A DNA stretch of 64,000 bases from Sphingobacterium sp. GVS05A (GCF_019969845.1 NZ_JAHXYR010000004.1:124001-188000), one strand, 5' to 3'; counted from the first letter of the stretch, positions 7,973 through 17,459 are shown. The notes: generated by a model from the letters alone, not told the origin. Made by a program: numbers and translations.

Positions 7973-9886
7973 ATGAATTATTTCGACGAACTTATTACAT
8001 TATTACATGAAGAACAGCAATACGATAAGATGCAGCATGAAGCATTATTATTGAAAAGCAGTTTAAATGAAAGAAGAATGCAGGGGGTGACCTGGTTTCC
8101 TATTCAGATCACGGATAGCGAACTGGGGCGGGGAGATTATCTGTCAGTTAGTTTAAAAAAAACAAATCACCTCGATGTAGATCATCGGTTTCGTTTTGGG
8201 ATGCCTGTTTCTCTATTTTCAAACCATGACCCAAATGCGGACAGAATAGACGGCATTATATCTTCGGTTAATAAGGAAAGTATGCGGATTTCATTTCGTG
8301 TAGATGAGCTGCCCGATTGGAGCAGAAGGGGGAAACTTGGTGTGGATTTATTATTTGACGAATACTCATACCGTGAAATGGCGAATGCATTGCGAGAGGC
8401 AAAGGAGCTTGCGACTGATCCAAGACAAGGCAAATTGATCAGAAAGCTTATTGGTGGAGAACAATTATATACTGGAGAAAGAGATACATTTTTTGATCAT
8501 TCAGATCTCAATTTCAGCCAAAATAGTGCTGTTCAACAGGTCTTAACTACAACAGATATCGCACTTTTACATGGCCCTCCAGGGACTGGGAAAACGACAA
8601 CATTAATCAGGGCAATAGCTGCTTTGTCAAAGAGCAATAACAAGCAGATATTGGTCGTGGCTCCTAGTAATACTGCGGTTGACTTATTGACTGAGCGTTT
8701 AGATGCTGCAGGAATAGCTGTCACTCGGATAGGTAATCCGGTTAAAGTATCTGAACATCTACAGGAGTTAACCCTTCATAGCAGAATAGATCGTCATAGC
8801 GCGAATAAGGATATAAAGTCCTTGCAAAAGCAAGTTCGGACCTATACGGATATGGCCCAAAAATATAAACGCAATTTTGGCAAGGCCGAGCGCGAACAAA
8901 GGAAAGCATTGTTCGACGAAGCTTACAGAATTCGAAAAGATGTTGATAAAATTCAGGATTTTATTGTAATGGATATTCTCGATCGCTCTCAGGTAATAAC
9001 CGCGACGCTAGTAGGGGCAAATCAAGATGTTATACGAAACCGAAGATATGAGACGGTTGTTATTGACGAGGCTGCTCAGGCACTGGAGCCTGCCTGCTGG
9101 ATTCCGATATTAAAGGCTGACAAATTGGTGTTGGCTGGGGATCATTGTCAACTCTCGCCAGCAGTGAAATCAAATAAAGGTATGGACAATAAGCTTAGCA
9201 ATACGCTGTTTGAAAAACTCATCAATCTTTATCCCCAAGCGGTTTCGCTGCTCGATATCCAATATCGAATGAACGAGCAGATCATGAATTATCCCTCCTC
9301 AGCTTTGTATGGAGGTCTCTTGAAAGCTGATTGTTCAGTTGCGCATTGGACAATAGCGAACGATTCGGAACCGATTGTATATATCGATACGGCTGGGGCA
9401 GGTTTTGAGGAAACCGAAAGTGATGGTGCAATCTATAATCTCGGGGAGGCCAGTTTTCTGAAATCTCATTTAAAGACAGCCATCGCAACTTGGTTAGAGA
9501 CTTCTCCAATCGAACAATGGCCAAGTATTGGGATAATAGCACCTTACCGGAAACAAGTGTCTGTATTAAAGGAAATGTTGGAGCAGGACGAAGAATTACG
9601 GCCGTATGCTGCTATTATTAAAGTACAGACCATTGATAGTTTTCAGGGGCAAGAGAAAGATATTATTTATATCAGTTTGACACGAAGTAATAACGAGCAA
9701 CAGATTGGGTTTTTATCCGATGTGCGACGGATGAATGTCGCCATGACAAGGGCCAAAAAGAAGTTAGTCGTCATTGGCGATAGTGCGACGATAGGGACTC
9801 ATTCGTTCTACCAGAAATTTATTGATTACGCAGAAAATCTTGGCCACTACCATAGTGTTTGGGAATGGGATATTGCGGAGATGTAA
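7973..9886 (+). CDS. Superfamily 1 DNA/RNA helicase, Upf1/IGHMBP2-like
   Basis: 637-aa cytoplasmic ATP-dependent helicase. An N-terminal beta-barrel-like region (ERRMQGVTWFPIQI) precedes the core. Walker A is LHGPPGTGKTTT near residue 200 and Walker B is VVIDEAAQALEP near 361. Then come motif III (LVLAGDHCQLSPAV), motif IV-like LLDIQYRMNEQIM, motif V (TIDSFQGQEKDIIYISLTRS) and motif VI (RRMNVAMTRAKKKLVVIGD). This is the SF1B Upf1-like set, as in DNA2/NAM7 and SMUBP-2 relatives. ATG at 7973 is chosen (MNYFDELITLL), not an upstream in-frame GTG at 7946. The gene is monocistronic and ends at a strong bidirectional terminator. Confidence 0.88.
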   Translation: MNYFDELITLLHEEQQYDKMQHEALLLKSSLNERRMQGVTWFPIQITDSELGRGDYLSVSLKKTNHLDVDHRFRFGMPVSLFSNHDPNADRIDGIISSVNKESMRISFRVDELPDWSRRGKLGVDLLFDEYSYREMANALREAKELATDPRQGKLIRKLIGGEQLYTGERDTFFDHSDLNFSQNSAVQQVLTTTDIALLHGPPGTGKTTTLIRAIAALSKSNNKQILVVAPSNTAVDLLTERLDAAGIAVTRIGNPVKVSEHLQELTLHSRIDRHSANKDIKSLQKQVRTYTDMAQKYKRNFGKAEREQRKALFDEAYRIRKDVDKIQDFIVMDILDRSQVITATLVGANQDVIRNRRYETVVIDEAAQALEPACWIPILKADKLVLAGDHCQLSPAVKSNKGMDNKLSNTLFEKLINLYPQAVSLLDIQYRMNEQIMNYPSSALYGGLLKADCSVAHWTIANDSEPIVYIDTAGAGFEETESDGAIYNLGEASFLKSHLKTAIATWLETSPIEQWPSIGIIAPYRKQVSVLKEMLEQDEELRPYAAIIKVQTIDSFQGQEKDIIYISLTRSNNEQQIGFLSDVRRMNVAMTRAKKKLVVIGDSATIGTHSFYQKFIDYAENLGHYHSVWEWDIAEM

Positions 9887-9893
9887 TAGAAAA

Positions 9894-9926
9894 AGGGACT
9901 GCGATGAAATTCTTTTCGCAGTCCCT
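9894..9926. terminator. Bidirectional terminator between convergent helicase and acyl-CoA dehydrogenase genes
   Basis: Perfect 11-bp stem AGGGACTGCGA/TCGCAGTCCCT with an 11-nt loop. It lies in the 48-bp gap between the two convergent stop codons and has A/T-rich tracts on both sides, so it can serve both transcripts. Confidence 0.8.
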
Positions 9927-9934
9927 CTCAATTT

Positions 9935-11458
9935 TTATAAAGAGGTGAAATTCATCCAATCAGCCTTTTCGTCATAGTGCATAAGCGGTTCGGCATTATT
10001 GCTATTGGAGAGTTGACCGACCAACATGTACAGATCCATACTAACATGCTGACGGGCAATTTCTGTCATTTTATCATTAAAACCAGCGTTATTGATTTGC
10101 AGAACATATTGGAAGCAAACAACACGTGCAATTATTTTTCCTAAAGTGACCATCTCGCGCTGTTTAGGTTGAAGCGGGAAGTCGAAATTCAAAATAGGAG
10201 AGAAAAATGGAGCCGCAAGTTCGGTTGCCGGATTTATTTTCAGGAATGAAAGCAGATTGCTTTCTTTGCTTTTGCGCATCAGTTTAGCAATTGCCTCTGC
10301 TACTTGCGAATAGAGCATCTCGTTTGACCCTTCAAAAATTTGGAAAGGTCTACTATCTACTAAACCACGACCAGCAACATGATCCAATCTATAACCGTTT
10401 GCTCCAGATAATTGTACACAGATCTGTGCAGATTCGTGCATCAGGTCAGTCACGAGTGCCTTGACACTATTGGCATCCACACTGTGGCCAGAAAGATCAT
10501 TTTGAATTGAACTGATCGAGCTACTGTATGCACACATCGCTGAACATATCGTAAAAGCAGCCTGCAAGCGAGATAATTGAAACTTAACCGAATCCAGTTC
10601 GTTCAATGGAATTCCACTAACACGTCTTTCCGTGCAATGCTTCATGGCTTCATCCAGCATACGTTTTATGAATCCCATTCCCATGCCAGGAAACTGAAGT
10701 CTGCTCCGGTGTAAAGTATCCAACATCAGTTTTATACCAGTACTCTCTGGTGTTAATCTATTGTCGACGGGTACTTCGATGTCTATTTTATTGATACCAT
10801 AAGGAATAGCATATAATCCTAAGCTATTGTATTTTTTTGTTACTTCAATCTTTTGTTCTTCGATGGAATTGTCGGTAACAAAGAAATCTATATCACGTAC
10901 AAGTTCACCATTCTCATTTTTCTTTCGGGCAGTAACGAGCCAAAAGTCAGCAGCACCTGTTAAACCTTGCCAATGTTTTTCTCCGTTAATACGGTATTTA
11001 TCTCCATCTTGTTGGTAGGAGGTACGCATATTGAGGGCATCACTACCATAGGCTTGCTCGGTAATCATCAGTCCACCCATGGCTTTATTTTCAAGAAATT
11101 GATGGAAAACTTTTTCCTGAAGTAAGGTATTGCCGTATTTAGCAAAAGGCTCCAAGAATAAAGCGATATTGATCCCGAAGATCAAAGACAGTGAAAGTGA
11201 TTCATAGGACGCCGCCGCAAGCACTCCTAAACATTCTTTTACATGTAGGCCACGGCCTCCGTGATGCTCGGGAATAGCAACAGACAATGGTCTCATTGCC
11301 ATGATTTCGCTTAAAAACTGAGGGGGCAAACCACGTGTTAAACTCAGGTTATTATAGTCGTATTCGGTATGGAATAAGCTTGATAATCTTTCTTTAAAGT
11401 TTCCGATAAATAAATCGAAATTTTGGGCTTTGTTCGTGTGATCTAAAACGTTAGACAT
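9935..11458 (-). CDS. Acyl-CoA dehydrogenase family protein
   Basis: 507-aa flavoprotein predicted to oxidise an acyl-CoA thioester at C2-C3. The N-terminal helical domain contains AIPEHHGGRGLHVKE. The middle domain shows GLMITEQAYGSDALNMRT (FAD/substrate region) and INGEKHWQGLTGAADFWLV. The C-terminal domain holds GANGYRLDHVAGRGLVD, then QIFEGSNEM, with the catalytic Glu near residue 376. About 110 further C-terminal residues exceed the roughly 380-aa core. ATG at 11458 is preferred; upstream in-frame ATG (11485) and TTG (11518) codons would add residues unlike the family start. It is downstream of and co-oriented with the AraC-type regulator (179 bp). The substrate is unknown. Confidence 0.83.
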   Translation of the reverse strand: MSNVLDHTNKAQNFDLFIGNFKERLSSLFHTEYDYNNLSLTRGLPPQFLSEIMAMRPLSVAIPEHHGGRGLHVKECLGVLAAASYESLSLSLIFGINIALFLEPFAKYGNTLLQEKVFHQFLENKAMGGLMITEQAYGSDALNMRTSYQQDGDKYRINGEKHWQGLTGAADFWLVTARKKNENGELVRDIDFFVTDNSIEEQKIEVTKKYNSLGLYAIPYGINKIDIEVPVDNRLTPESTGIKLMLDTLHRSRLQFPGMGMGFIKRMLDEAMKHCTERRVSGIPLNELDSVKFQLSRLQAAFTICSAMCAYSSSISSIQNDLSGHSVDANSVKALVTDLMHESAQICVQLSGANGYRLDHVAGRGLVDSRPFQIFEGSNEMLYSQVAEAIAKLMRKSKESNLLSFLKINPATELAAPFFSPILNFDFPLQPKQREMVTLGKIIARVVCFQYVLQINNAGFNDKMTEIARQHVSMDLYMLVGQLSNSNNAEPLMHYDEKADWMNFTSL

Positions 11459-11637
11459 CGCTATATTAATTAAATGATGAAACATTTGCAATAGTAGATG
11501 TATACGATAAAGCCTCAAAAGATAGCTGTGAATTTTGCTTACATCCTAATCGCTATACAAAAATAATCCATATCGTTGTGATTGGTCTGTCCACTTCAGT
11601 ATAAAAGATAGGACAAATCGTGCATATCTAAAAAATA

Positions 11638-12504
11638 TTAAGTTGCCTTGTTACGATAAGAAGTAGGAGAAATTCCTACGATTTTTTTGAATAAACGGGA
11701 GAAATAGGAGGGATCAGAAAAATCCAGCTCATAACAGATATCGGCAATACTTTTATTTGATTCAAAAAGAAGAAATTGACTATGCATGATAAGTACTTCT
11801 AAGATCAGTTCTTTGGAAGACTTTTTGAACACCGAAAATACGCAGCGGTTTAGGTAATTGGTTGACACCGCAAGTCGGTCAGCATAAAAGCCGATATGTT
11901 TTTGTTTTTTGAAGTTTTTGTGCACAAGCTGTTTGAACATCATTGCAATTTCCTGCCTTCGGTTGAGTGCTTGGTTGGAAGATGATAACTTGATAATCTT
12001 TAGTAAGAGGGATTTTAGTAAACTTTCGAAAAGTTCTTTATAAGGTGACTCAGAAAGTAATTCATTGTAGAGCAATTTGAATAGCTCGTTAAGGTCGGTG
12101 CTATCCTGTGAAGCTAAGTTGAGTAGCGGTGAAATATTAAAGATATTCAGGATCTCCTGTTCCCGAAATATCGAAGTCATCGCATTATCGTTGATCAGTA
12201 CACAATGTCCTTTTGCCGATTTGTCAACAGATTTGATCGTCGAAATATTACCGTAGTTGCTAATCAGAATCGCTGGTGCTTTTACTACATATTCTTTTGC
12301 ACCGATCTTGTGTTTAAAATGGCCCTCCGTTATATGTACAAGGAGATTGTATCCCAAGAAAATGGGGGGTGTAGGAAATTTAATATATGGGGCGATTTCA
12401 CTGAGCTGGAAGATCTTGACGGGAGATTGCTGGTACCTCAGGTGTTCCAGACTACCAGTCATAAATCTATCTACAAATTCACCTGCATTTACCTGCTTTT
12501 CCAT
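11638..12504 (-). CDS. AraC-family transcriptional regulator
   Basis: 288-aa regulator. The N-terminal half (to about 170) is a cupin-like sensing domain of the AraC type. The C-terminal 100 residues carry two helix-turn-helix units: YADRLAVSTNYLNRCVF, then SIADICYELDFSDPSYFSRLF with the classic KKIVGISPTSYR end. The gene starts at ATG and is preceded by a well-formed promoter at 12604-12634. Being directly upstream of the acyl-CoA dehydrogenase gene, it may regulate that gene, but the inducer is unknown. Confidence 0.87.
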   Translation of the reverse strand: MEKQVNAGEFVDRFMTGSLEHLRYQQSPVKIFQLSEIAPYIKFPTPPIFLGYNLLVHITEGHFKHKIGAKEYVVKAPAILISNYGNISTIKSVDKSAKGHCVLINDNAMTSIFREQEILNIFNISPLLNLASQDSTDLNELFKLLYNELLSESPYKELFESLLKSLLLKIIKLSSSNQALNRRQEIAMMFKQLVHKNFKKQKHIGFYADRLAVSTNYLNRCVFSVFKKSSKELILEVLIMHSQFLLFESNKSIADICYELDFSDPSYFSRLFKKIVGISPTSYRNKAT

Positions 12505-12883
12505 TTTTGTCCATTATGTTTTTGCAAAAACACCAAATTCTCCTGTTTTCCGATTATTACTACTCGTTGCAAACGGATTTAACGTAATATCAGGATAATA
12601 TTTCAAAGGTAATCGGATAAAATAGGTTTGTCAATATAAAATGTATGATGGTTTTCAAAAATAGGTGCAATATGCTACCATTGTTGCCAATAACTAAACT
12701 CCATGATCACTTCTATGTAAGGCTGGAAAAGTAATCGGGCTTTCTAAGCATTTAAAGCCTGGGCGATAGTTATGATCAATAAAAAATGATTTTGGAAAAC
12801 GAAGGTTTATCATTAGCTTTAATCTTTAGCAAAATCTGAATCGTTTATTTCTCAACGACTTCTTTATTATAAACCGAGCGAGT
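12505..12883. other. Divergent intergenic region between araC-type gene and namZ-like gene
   Basis: 379 bp without a convincing gene. The left part holds the AraC promoter. The right part is AT-rich leader for the NamZ-like gene. A short imperfect hairpin (GGGCTTT...AAAGCC near 12738) is visible, but no consensus -7 box for the plus-strand gene was found. Confidence 0.5.
12604..12634 (-). promoter_or_regulatory. Bacteroidota-type promoter for the AraC regulator
   Basis: On the minus strand the -33 TTG (12632-12634) is followed by 20 nt and then TACCTTTG (12604-12611), matching TAnnTTTG. The predicted transcription start is near 12597, giving a leader of about 90 nt before the ATG at 12504. 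Confidence 0.55.
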
Positions 12884-14092
12884 ATGAAAATTGTATTTGT
12901 TTTTTTATCATTATTTTTTTCTGTTGTTGCTGTTCGGGCGCAGGACCGGATGAATTACTGCAATGATTACATCCAAACGGGTGCAGAACGAACTGAGCAA
13001 TATATACCTTACCTCAATGGAAAGCGTGTAGCTATTCTGGGTAATCCATCTACCGTGATCAAGAAAAAACATCTTGTGGATAGCCTACTCGCCAGGGGAA
13101 TTAAAATCGTAAAAATATTTGGACCTGAACATGGATTTCGCGGAAATGCCAGCAACGGAACGAAAGTGCGGGATGAAGTCGATCCAACAACTAAAATTCC
13201 TGTGATTTCGCTCTACGGAAGTAAAAAAAAGCCTTCGGCGAAAGATCTAAAAGATATTGATGTGTTCATCTTTGATGTACAAGATATGGGGGTAAGATTT
13301 TACACGAATATTAACACACTTCGGGACATCATGGAGGCCTGTGCCGAAAATGGGAAGGAACTTTTGATTTTAGATCGCCCGAATCCAAATGCGTATTTGG
13401 TCGATGGCCCTATCTTGGATACAAAATATAAATCGGGTATTGGTCAGTTTCCAGTTCCGATTGCTCATGGGATGACAATTGCTGAGTTTGCCCAGATGAT
13501 TAACGGGGAGGGCTGGATGGCAACGACAAAAAAATGTAAGCTAAAGATCATACCCGTAGCAGCATATAATCATCAAATGTTATACAAACTTCCGGTTAAT
13601 CCTTCTCCAAATTTAAATACCGAACAGAGTATTCTCCTCTATCCAAGTACTTGCCTTTTTGAAGGTGTAAAGATCAATCATGGAAGGGGGACGGATTATC
13701 CCTTTACAGTTTTTGGAAGTCCAGCCTATAAAGACGTATATCGTTTTTCGTTTACACCTGTGAGTAAAAAAGGAATGAGTGAGACACCACTCTTTATGAA
13801 TGAAGTATGTAATGGTTTAGATCTACGAGAATATGATTTGCAGAAGCTGGTGGACAGTAAGAAAATAAATCTTTCCTGGATGCAGGAACTCTATCGGAAT
13901 TCTCCAGAAAAAGATAAATTCTTTGATCAGTCATTTTCCAAGCAGATTGGCAGTATTGAAAAATTGGTTGGTGTTGATTCCTTTCGACGACAGATAACTG
14001 AAGGTATTTCAGAAGAAGAAATTCGAAAAAGCTGGGAGCCTGGATTAACGCGTTATAAGGAAATGAGAAAGAAGTACCTTATTTATCCGTAA
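12884..14092 (+). CDS. namZ: Exo-beta-N-acetylmuramidase NamZ-like protein (DUF1343, GH171)
   Basis: 402-aa secreted glycoside hydrolase. The signal peptide ends near residue 19 (VVAVRAQ). The family core is clear: KRVAILGNPSTV, IKIVKIFGPEHGFRGNAS with the likely catalytic Glu, IDVFIFDVQDMGVRFYT, LLILDRPNPN, IAHGMTIAEFAQMINGE, and a C-terminal region with FEGVKINHGRGTDYPF. NamZ releases terminal MurNAc from peptidoglycan fragments during muropeptide recycling or turnover in the periplasm. No MurNAc kinase, etherase or amidase is adjacent. The 3' end carries a 15-bp tandem repeat that includes the stop codon. Confidence 0.87.
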   Translation: MKIVFVFLSLFFSVVAVRAQDRMNYCNDYIQTGAERTEQYIPYLNGKRVAILGNPSTVIKKKHLVDSLLARGIKIVKIFGPEHGFRGNASNGTKVRDEVDPTTKIPVISLYGSKKKPSAKDLKDIDVFIFDVQDMGVRFYTNINTLRDIMEACAENGKELLILDRPNPNAYLVDGPILDTKYKSGIGQFPVPIAHGMTIAEFAQMINGEGWMATTKKCKLKIIPVAAYNHQMLYKLPVNPSPNLNTEQSILLYPSTCLFEGVKINHGRGTDYPFTVFGSPAYKDVYRFSFTPVSKKGMSETPLFMNEVCNGLDLREYDLQKLVDSKKINLSWMQELYRNSPEKDKFFDQSFSKQIGSIEKLVGVDSFRRQITEGISEEEIRKSWEPGLTRYKEMRKKYLIYP

Positions 14093-14120
14093 TCAATTTA
14101 TTCGTAATCCATTTATTCGT
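14081..14120 (+). repeat. 15-bp tandem repeat spanning the namZ stop codon
   Basis: The unit ATTTATTCGTAATCC occurs at 14081-14095 (with ATTTATCCGTAATCA), 14096-14110 (exact) and 14111-14120 (partial, about 10 bp). The first copy includes the TAA stop, and the second copy recreates the same in-frame stop. Confidence 0.8.
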
Positions 14121-14217
14121 GCCGGAAGCTGTTGCGCGGAATTGCGATTATTTTTACAAACCTGATAGGTGCCAATAACTAGTTTATCGGAACCTTACTC
14201 TTTAACCTGAAAAGTAA

Positions 14218-15471
14218 ATGATGTCTGATCGAAAATATTATTGTTATTTAGCTTTTTTATGGGGGCTCATCGCAAATCTAAACCAACTCTATGGGCAACA
14301 GTTAGCGCGGAGACCAGATCGACAGAATTATATCAGCGCTGCTGAAATTCGTTTAGAGCCAACGGTAAAATGGAAGTTTCAGACTAAGGGACAAATATTT
14401 GCTTCTCCTATTGTTTTTAAGGGTAAAGTGATCGTTGGTTCCTGTGATAGTAACCTTTATGCGCTGGATAAAACGAGCGGTAAAATAATATGGAAATATA
14501 AAACTGGAGGAGAAATCCGCTCCACAGCAGCCATCGATTCAGACCTTTTGTATTTTGTATGTTCAGATGGTCTGTTATATGCTTTAAGTATAGAAACTGG
14601 AGAAAGACGCTGGACCTTTGCCACTCAAGGTGAAAAAAAACAGGATACTTGGGATTACTTTCATTCCTCACCAACAATCAGCGATGGAATCGTATATTTT
14701 GGATGCGGAGATAAGTATATTTATGCGGTTAATGGCAAGAGTGGAGAACTTCACTGGAAATTTCCTACTGGAGGGATTGTCCATGCTTCGCCAACATTGG
14801 CAAAGGAGGGGGTAATGATCGGGAGTTTTGATGGTTACTTTTATTGTCTGGAGAAAAATGGGAAGTTACGTTGGAAGTTCAAAACAATTGGTGAACGCTA
14901 TTTTCCAAAAGGTGAAATTCAATTTCATGCCGTTGCTGCCGATAGTACGGTCTATTTTGGAGCAAGGGATTTCAACATGTACGCATTGAATATTAAAGAT
15001 GGGACAGGATATTGGGTATATCATCAACCGGGGAGCTGGACAAGTGTACCTAGCTTGTCAGAAGATAAGTTGGTCGTAACGATGTCCGACTCTTATAGTG
15101 TATTGGCCTTGGATAAAATAAATGGTACAAAACTGGTTGAACCAGCGGTTCCCCTAAATACTTTTAGTAGTGCTGCCATTGCTGGTTCGAACGCATTTTT
15201 TGGTGCACTGGATGGGATCATTTATCGGTTTGATGTCGCGAAAGGAATTACTATACCTATTTTTCAGACAGAATCCAGTAAAAGAAATCGCCATTTATTT
15301 GTGGATGAGAAAGGGAAATTAAGAGCCGATTTGCAGGAAAAATACGCGCATGATATCAATAAGTTATTTGCCGACTATTTGCAGATGGGCAGTATCTTTT
15401 CTACGATCTGGATAGCGGATAGTACACTTTATTTTGGAGCTGCAGATGGTGCTGTTTATGCCATTGAATAG
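14218..15471 (+). CDS. PQQ-binding-like beta-propeller protein, secreted
   Basis: 417-aa exported protein with a signal peptide ending near NQLYGQ. The body is a run of propeller blades with the PQQ-repeat pattern: KGKVIVGSCDSNLYALDKTSGKIIWKYKTGG, DSDLLYFVCSDGLLYALSIETGERRW, DGIVYFGCGDKYIYAVNGKSGELHWKF, VMIGSFDGYFYCLEKNGKLRWKF, STVYFGARDFNMYALN, and a closing DSTLYFGAADGAVYAIE. This resembles BamB-type and quinoprotein propellers without a dehydrogenase active site, so a scaffold or binding role is likely. Two consecutive ATGs (14218, 14221) could start it. It follows the NamZ-like gene by 125 bp in the same direction. Confidence 0.8.
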   Translation: MMSDRKYYCYLAFLWGLIANLNQLYGQQLARRPDRQNYISAAEIRLEPTVKWKFQTKGQIFASPIVFKGKVIVGSCDSNLYALDKTSGKIIWKYKTGGEIRSTAAIDSDLLYFVCSDGLLYALSIETGERRWTFATQGEKKQDTWDYFHSSPTISDGIVYFGCGDKYIYAVNGKSGELHWKFPTGGIVHASPTLAKEGVMIGSFDGYFYCLEKNGKLRWKFKTIGERYFPKGEIQFHAVAADSTVYFGARDFNMYALNIKDGTGYWVYHQPGSWTSVPSLSEDKLVVTMSDSYSVLALDKINGTKLVEPAVPLNTFSSAAIAGSNAFFGALDGIIYRFDVAKGITIPIFQTESSKRNRHLFVDEKGKLRADLQEKYAHDINKLFADYLQMGSIFSTIWIADSTLYFGAADGAVYAIE

Positions 15472-15503
15472 CAGTTGTGGGCTGTATTCGAACGTTGATT
15501 GAT

Positions 15504-15854
15504 TTATTTTCTTAAAATTTTTTCCATTGATTTGCCTTTCGCCAGTTCATCAATCAATTTATCTAAGTAACGGACTTTTTGAACGAGTGGATCTTCAATA
15601 TCTTCTATACGATAGCCGCAAATGACACCTGTAATCTTTGTTGCATTGGTGTTGAAATGCGGCGCCTGGCTGAAAAAATGTTCAAAATCGGTTTTGTCGG
15701 CTATGATCTGTTGCAGGTCTTGGGTATTATAACCTGTTAACCAAAATATGATTTCATTGACTTCTTCTTTTGTGCGACCTTTTTTTTCTGCTTTTTGTAT
15801 ATAATGTGGATATACTCCAGCAAATGACATGCGGTAAATTCTAGTATTGTCCAT
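15504..15854 (-). CDS. DUF2200 family protein
   Basis: 116-aa cytoplasmic protein. The family hallmarks are present: an N-terminal RIYRMSFAGVYPHYIQKAEKKGRTKEEVNEII, then IFWLTGY, and a C-terminal GVICGYRIEDIEDPLVQKVRYLDKLIDELAKGKSMEKIL. The function of DUF2200 is not established. Length and start (ATG) are typical. It is convergent with the propeller gene and stands alone. Confidence 0.85.
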   Translation of the reverse strand: MDNTRIYRMSFAGVYPHYIQKAEKKGRTKEEVNEIIFWLTGYNTQDLQQIIADKTDFEHFFSQAPHFNTNATKITGVICGYRIEDIEDPLVQKVRYLDKLIDELAKGKSMEKILRK

Positions 15855-15916
15855 TTTTCTACTGATAATCTTTTGTGGTTTTTGCTAATTTACCATTTTT
15901 TTGATGTGAAATTTCT

Positions 15917-16486
15917 TTACAATATCATTTTTCCTGTTGTTTTATCAAAAGTAATGGTTTTGTTGGTGCCCCCATAAAAGAGTGTAATGCGAAGCATTTT
16001 ATCCGTTTCCGAATTGAAAATGATCTCTTTTGCACTACCTATTCTTATGGTAGTCCCGTCATTATTTAATGCATTGTCGGTACAGCTAAACACCCGCTTT
16101 TCAATTATTCCTTTTTTCTCAATTATTTCTAACCAAGGTGGGGATAAAACACTATATCCAACGATTTGTGCACGATAATTTTCGTTTAAATCTTTCGTCA
16201 TCCGTAGACCGAAAGAAGACATGGACAATACCAATGTATAAAAGGGTAGCATCATTGGCAAGATGCTACAAATTAACCCCAATATTAATCCAGACAACAT
16301 AATCTTTGCCAGGATATTTTTCCAGAAGATGACGATGACAGTTATAGTCAGTCCCAGCCATATCCAGAAAAGTAAGAGGTCACTATAATAGCCGGTTAAA
16401 CTTATTTTTTCCAGGTAGTAAGCGAGCATATCCATACCCAGTAATAGCGTAATGACAATATATAGTATTTGTATTTTACTTTTCAT
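15917..16486 (-). CDS. Small multi-pass membrane protein of unknown function
   Basis: 189-aa protein with about four hydrophobic segments in the first 120 residues (IQILYIVITLLLGMDML; YYSDLLLFWIWLGLTITVIVIFW; IMLSGLILGLICSILPMML; a following amphipathic stretch) and a soluble C-terminal tail of short beta strands ending KTITFDKTTGKMIL. I do not recognise the family. ATG at 16486 is chosen; in-frame ATG at 16525 and GTG at 16579 would add a basic leader. It is divergent from the ThiF-like gene. Confidence 0.6.
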   Translation of the reverse strand: MKSKIQILYIVITLLLGMDMLAYYLEKISLTGYYSDLLLFWIWLGLTITVIVIFWKNILAKIMLSGLILGLICSILPMMLPFYTLVLSMSSFGLRMTKDLNENYRAQIVGYSVLSPPWLEIIEKKGIIEKRVFSCTDNALNNDGTTIRIGSAKEIIFNSETDKMLRITLFYGGTNKTITFDKTTGKMIL

Positions 16487-16712
16487 TGTAGTGATTTGTC
16501 GTTTAAAATAGGATTTTTTTTGCATAGATTTTAATGGGCTTGCCAAATGATACCATCCGATTACGATACTAAATATCACAATCGGAGGGCTTATGGTCGC
16601 GCCTAGTTCTTGAACTGTTTTCGGGCATAGTCTTTAAGATTAATCGGTAAAGACAACATAATAATTTTAAAATTATAGCCTTACCTTTATAAGATACAAA
16701 ATTATCATAAAA

Positions 16713-17459
16713 ATGAGTTTGAGATACAAACGTAACATCATTCATGTAAAGGAAGAAGAGCAACAAGTTATAAAGGATTTTCCGATACTGATTGGGGGCT
16801 GCGGTATTGGTAGCTATATTGCTGAGTGTCTGTTGCGGATGGGATTTGAAAATTTGATCATTATCGATGGTGATCTTGTGGAACTGACCAATCTTAATCG
16901 CCAGAATTATGTAGCGGGAGATATCGGCGTAAATAAAGCTATCGCTTTAAAAGAACGATTGATGGCCATTAATCCCGATGCAAAGATTATAGCTTATCCT
17001 GAATTTCTAAGTAAGGGTAATTTGTACAGTCTTGATTTAAATTGTAAAGTGGCTATTAACGCCATGGATTTTTCCTCCGATATCCCTTTTTTATTTGATG
17101 AATACATGGCGCAGAAAAATATCCCTGTTATTCATCCTTACAATTTGGGTTGGGCAGGGTTTTTAACTGTCATTACACCCGATAGTCGTAATTTACGATC
17201 TTTAAATGCTGAACATCAAGCGTTTGAGATGAACGTTGGGAAATATATTGTTGATAGACTACAAGAAAAAAGTATTGATACAGAATGGCTTGAGGATTTT
17301 CTTTTAGAATATGGTAAAATAGCAATGGATTCGCCACCTCCACAGTTGTCATTGGGGTTATATCTATTATCTGGAATGGTCTGCCATATTGTGTTTAACA
17401 TCGCTACAGATAAAGTAATAAAAGTATTTCCTGAATCCTACTATTTGTCTCTAAAGTAA
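16713..17459 (+). CDS. ThiF/MoeB/E1-like adenylyltransferase
   Basis: 248-aa member of the ThiF/E1 superfamily, enzymes that adenylate the C-terminus of a carrier protein or peptide. The nucleotide loop is ILIGGCGIGSYIAECLLRMG near residue 25. The ATP-contacting ribose Asp is in IIDGDLVELTNLNRQ, whose Arg is the conserved phosphate contact. The Lys in GVNKAIALKERLMAINP and the Asp in AINAMDFSS are also conserved. The zinc CxxC pairs of MoeB/ThiF and an obvious acceptor Cys are not seen. No ThiS/MoaD-like carrier or short precursor peptide is encoded nearby. It is followed 105 bp later by the acyltransferase-like gene, suggesting a functional pair. Confidence 0.82.
   Translation: MSLRYKRNIIHVKEEEQQVIKDFPILIGGCGIGSYIAECLLRMGFENLIIIDGDLVELTNLNRQNYVAGDIGVNKAIALKERLMAINPDAKIIAYPEFLSKGNLYSLDLNCKVAINAMDFSSDIPFLFDEYMAQKNIPVIHPYNLGWAGFLTVITPDSRNLRSLNAEHQAFEMNVGKYIVDRLQEKSIDTEWLEDFLLEYGKIAMDSPPPQLSLGLYLLSGMVCHIVFNIATDKVIKVFPESYYLSLK

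Noticed and set aside
12205..12598. Two overlapping plus-strand frames of 113-125 codons opposite the AraC gene
   Set aside because: They run antisense to the well-supported AraC N-terminal domain, overlap each other in different frames, and encode Cys/Phe-rich sequence unlike any domain.
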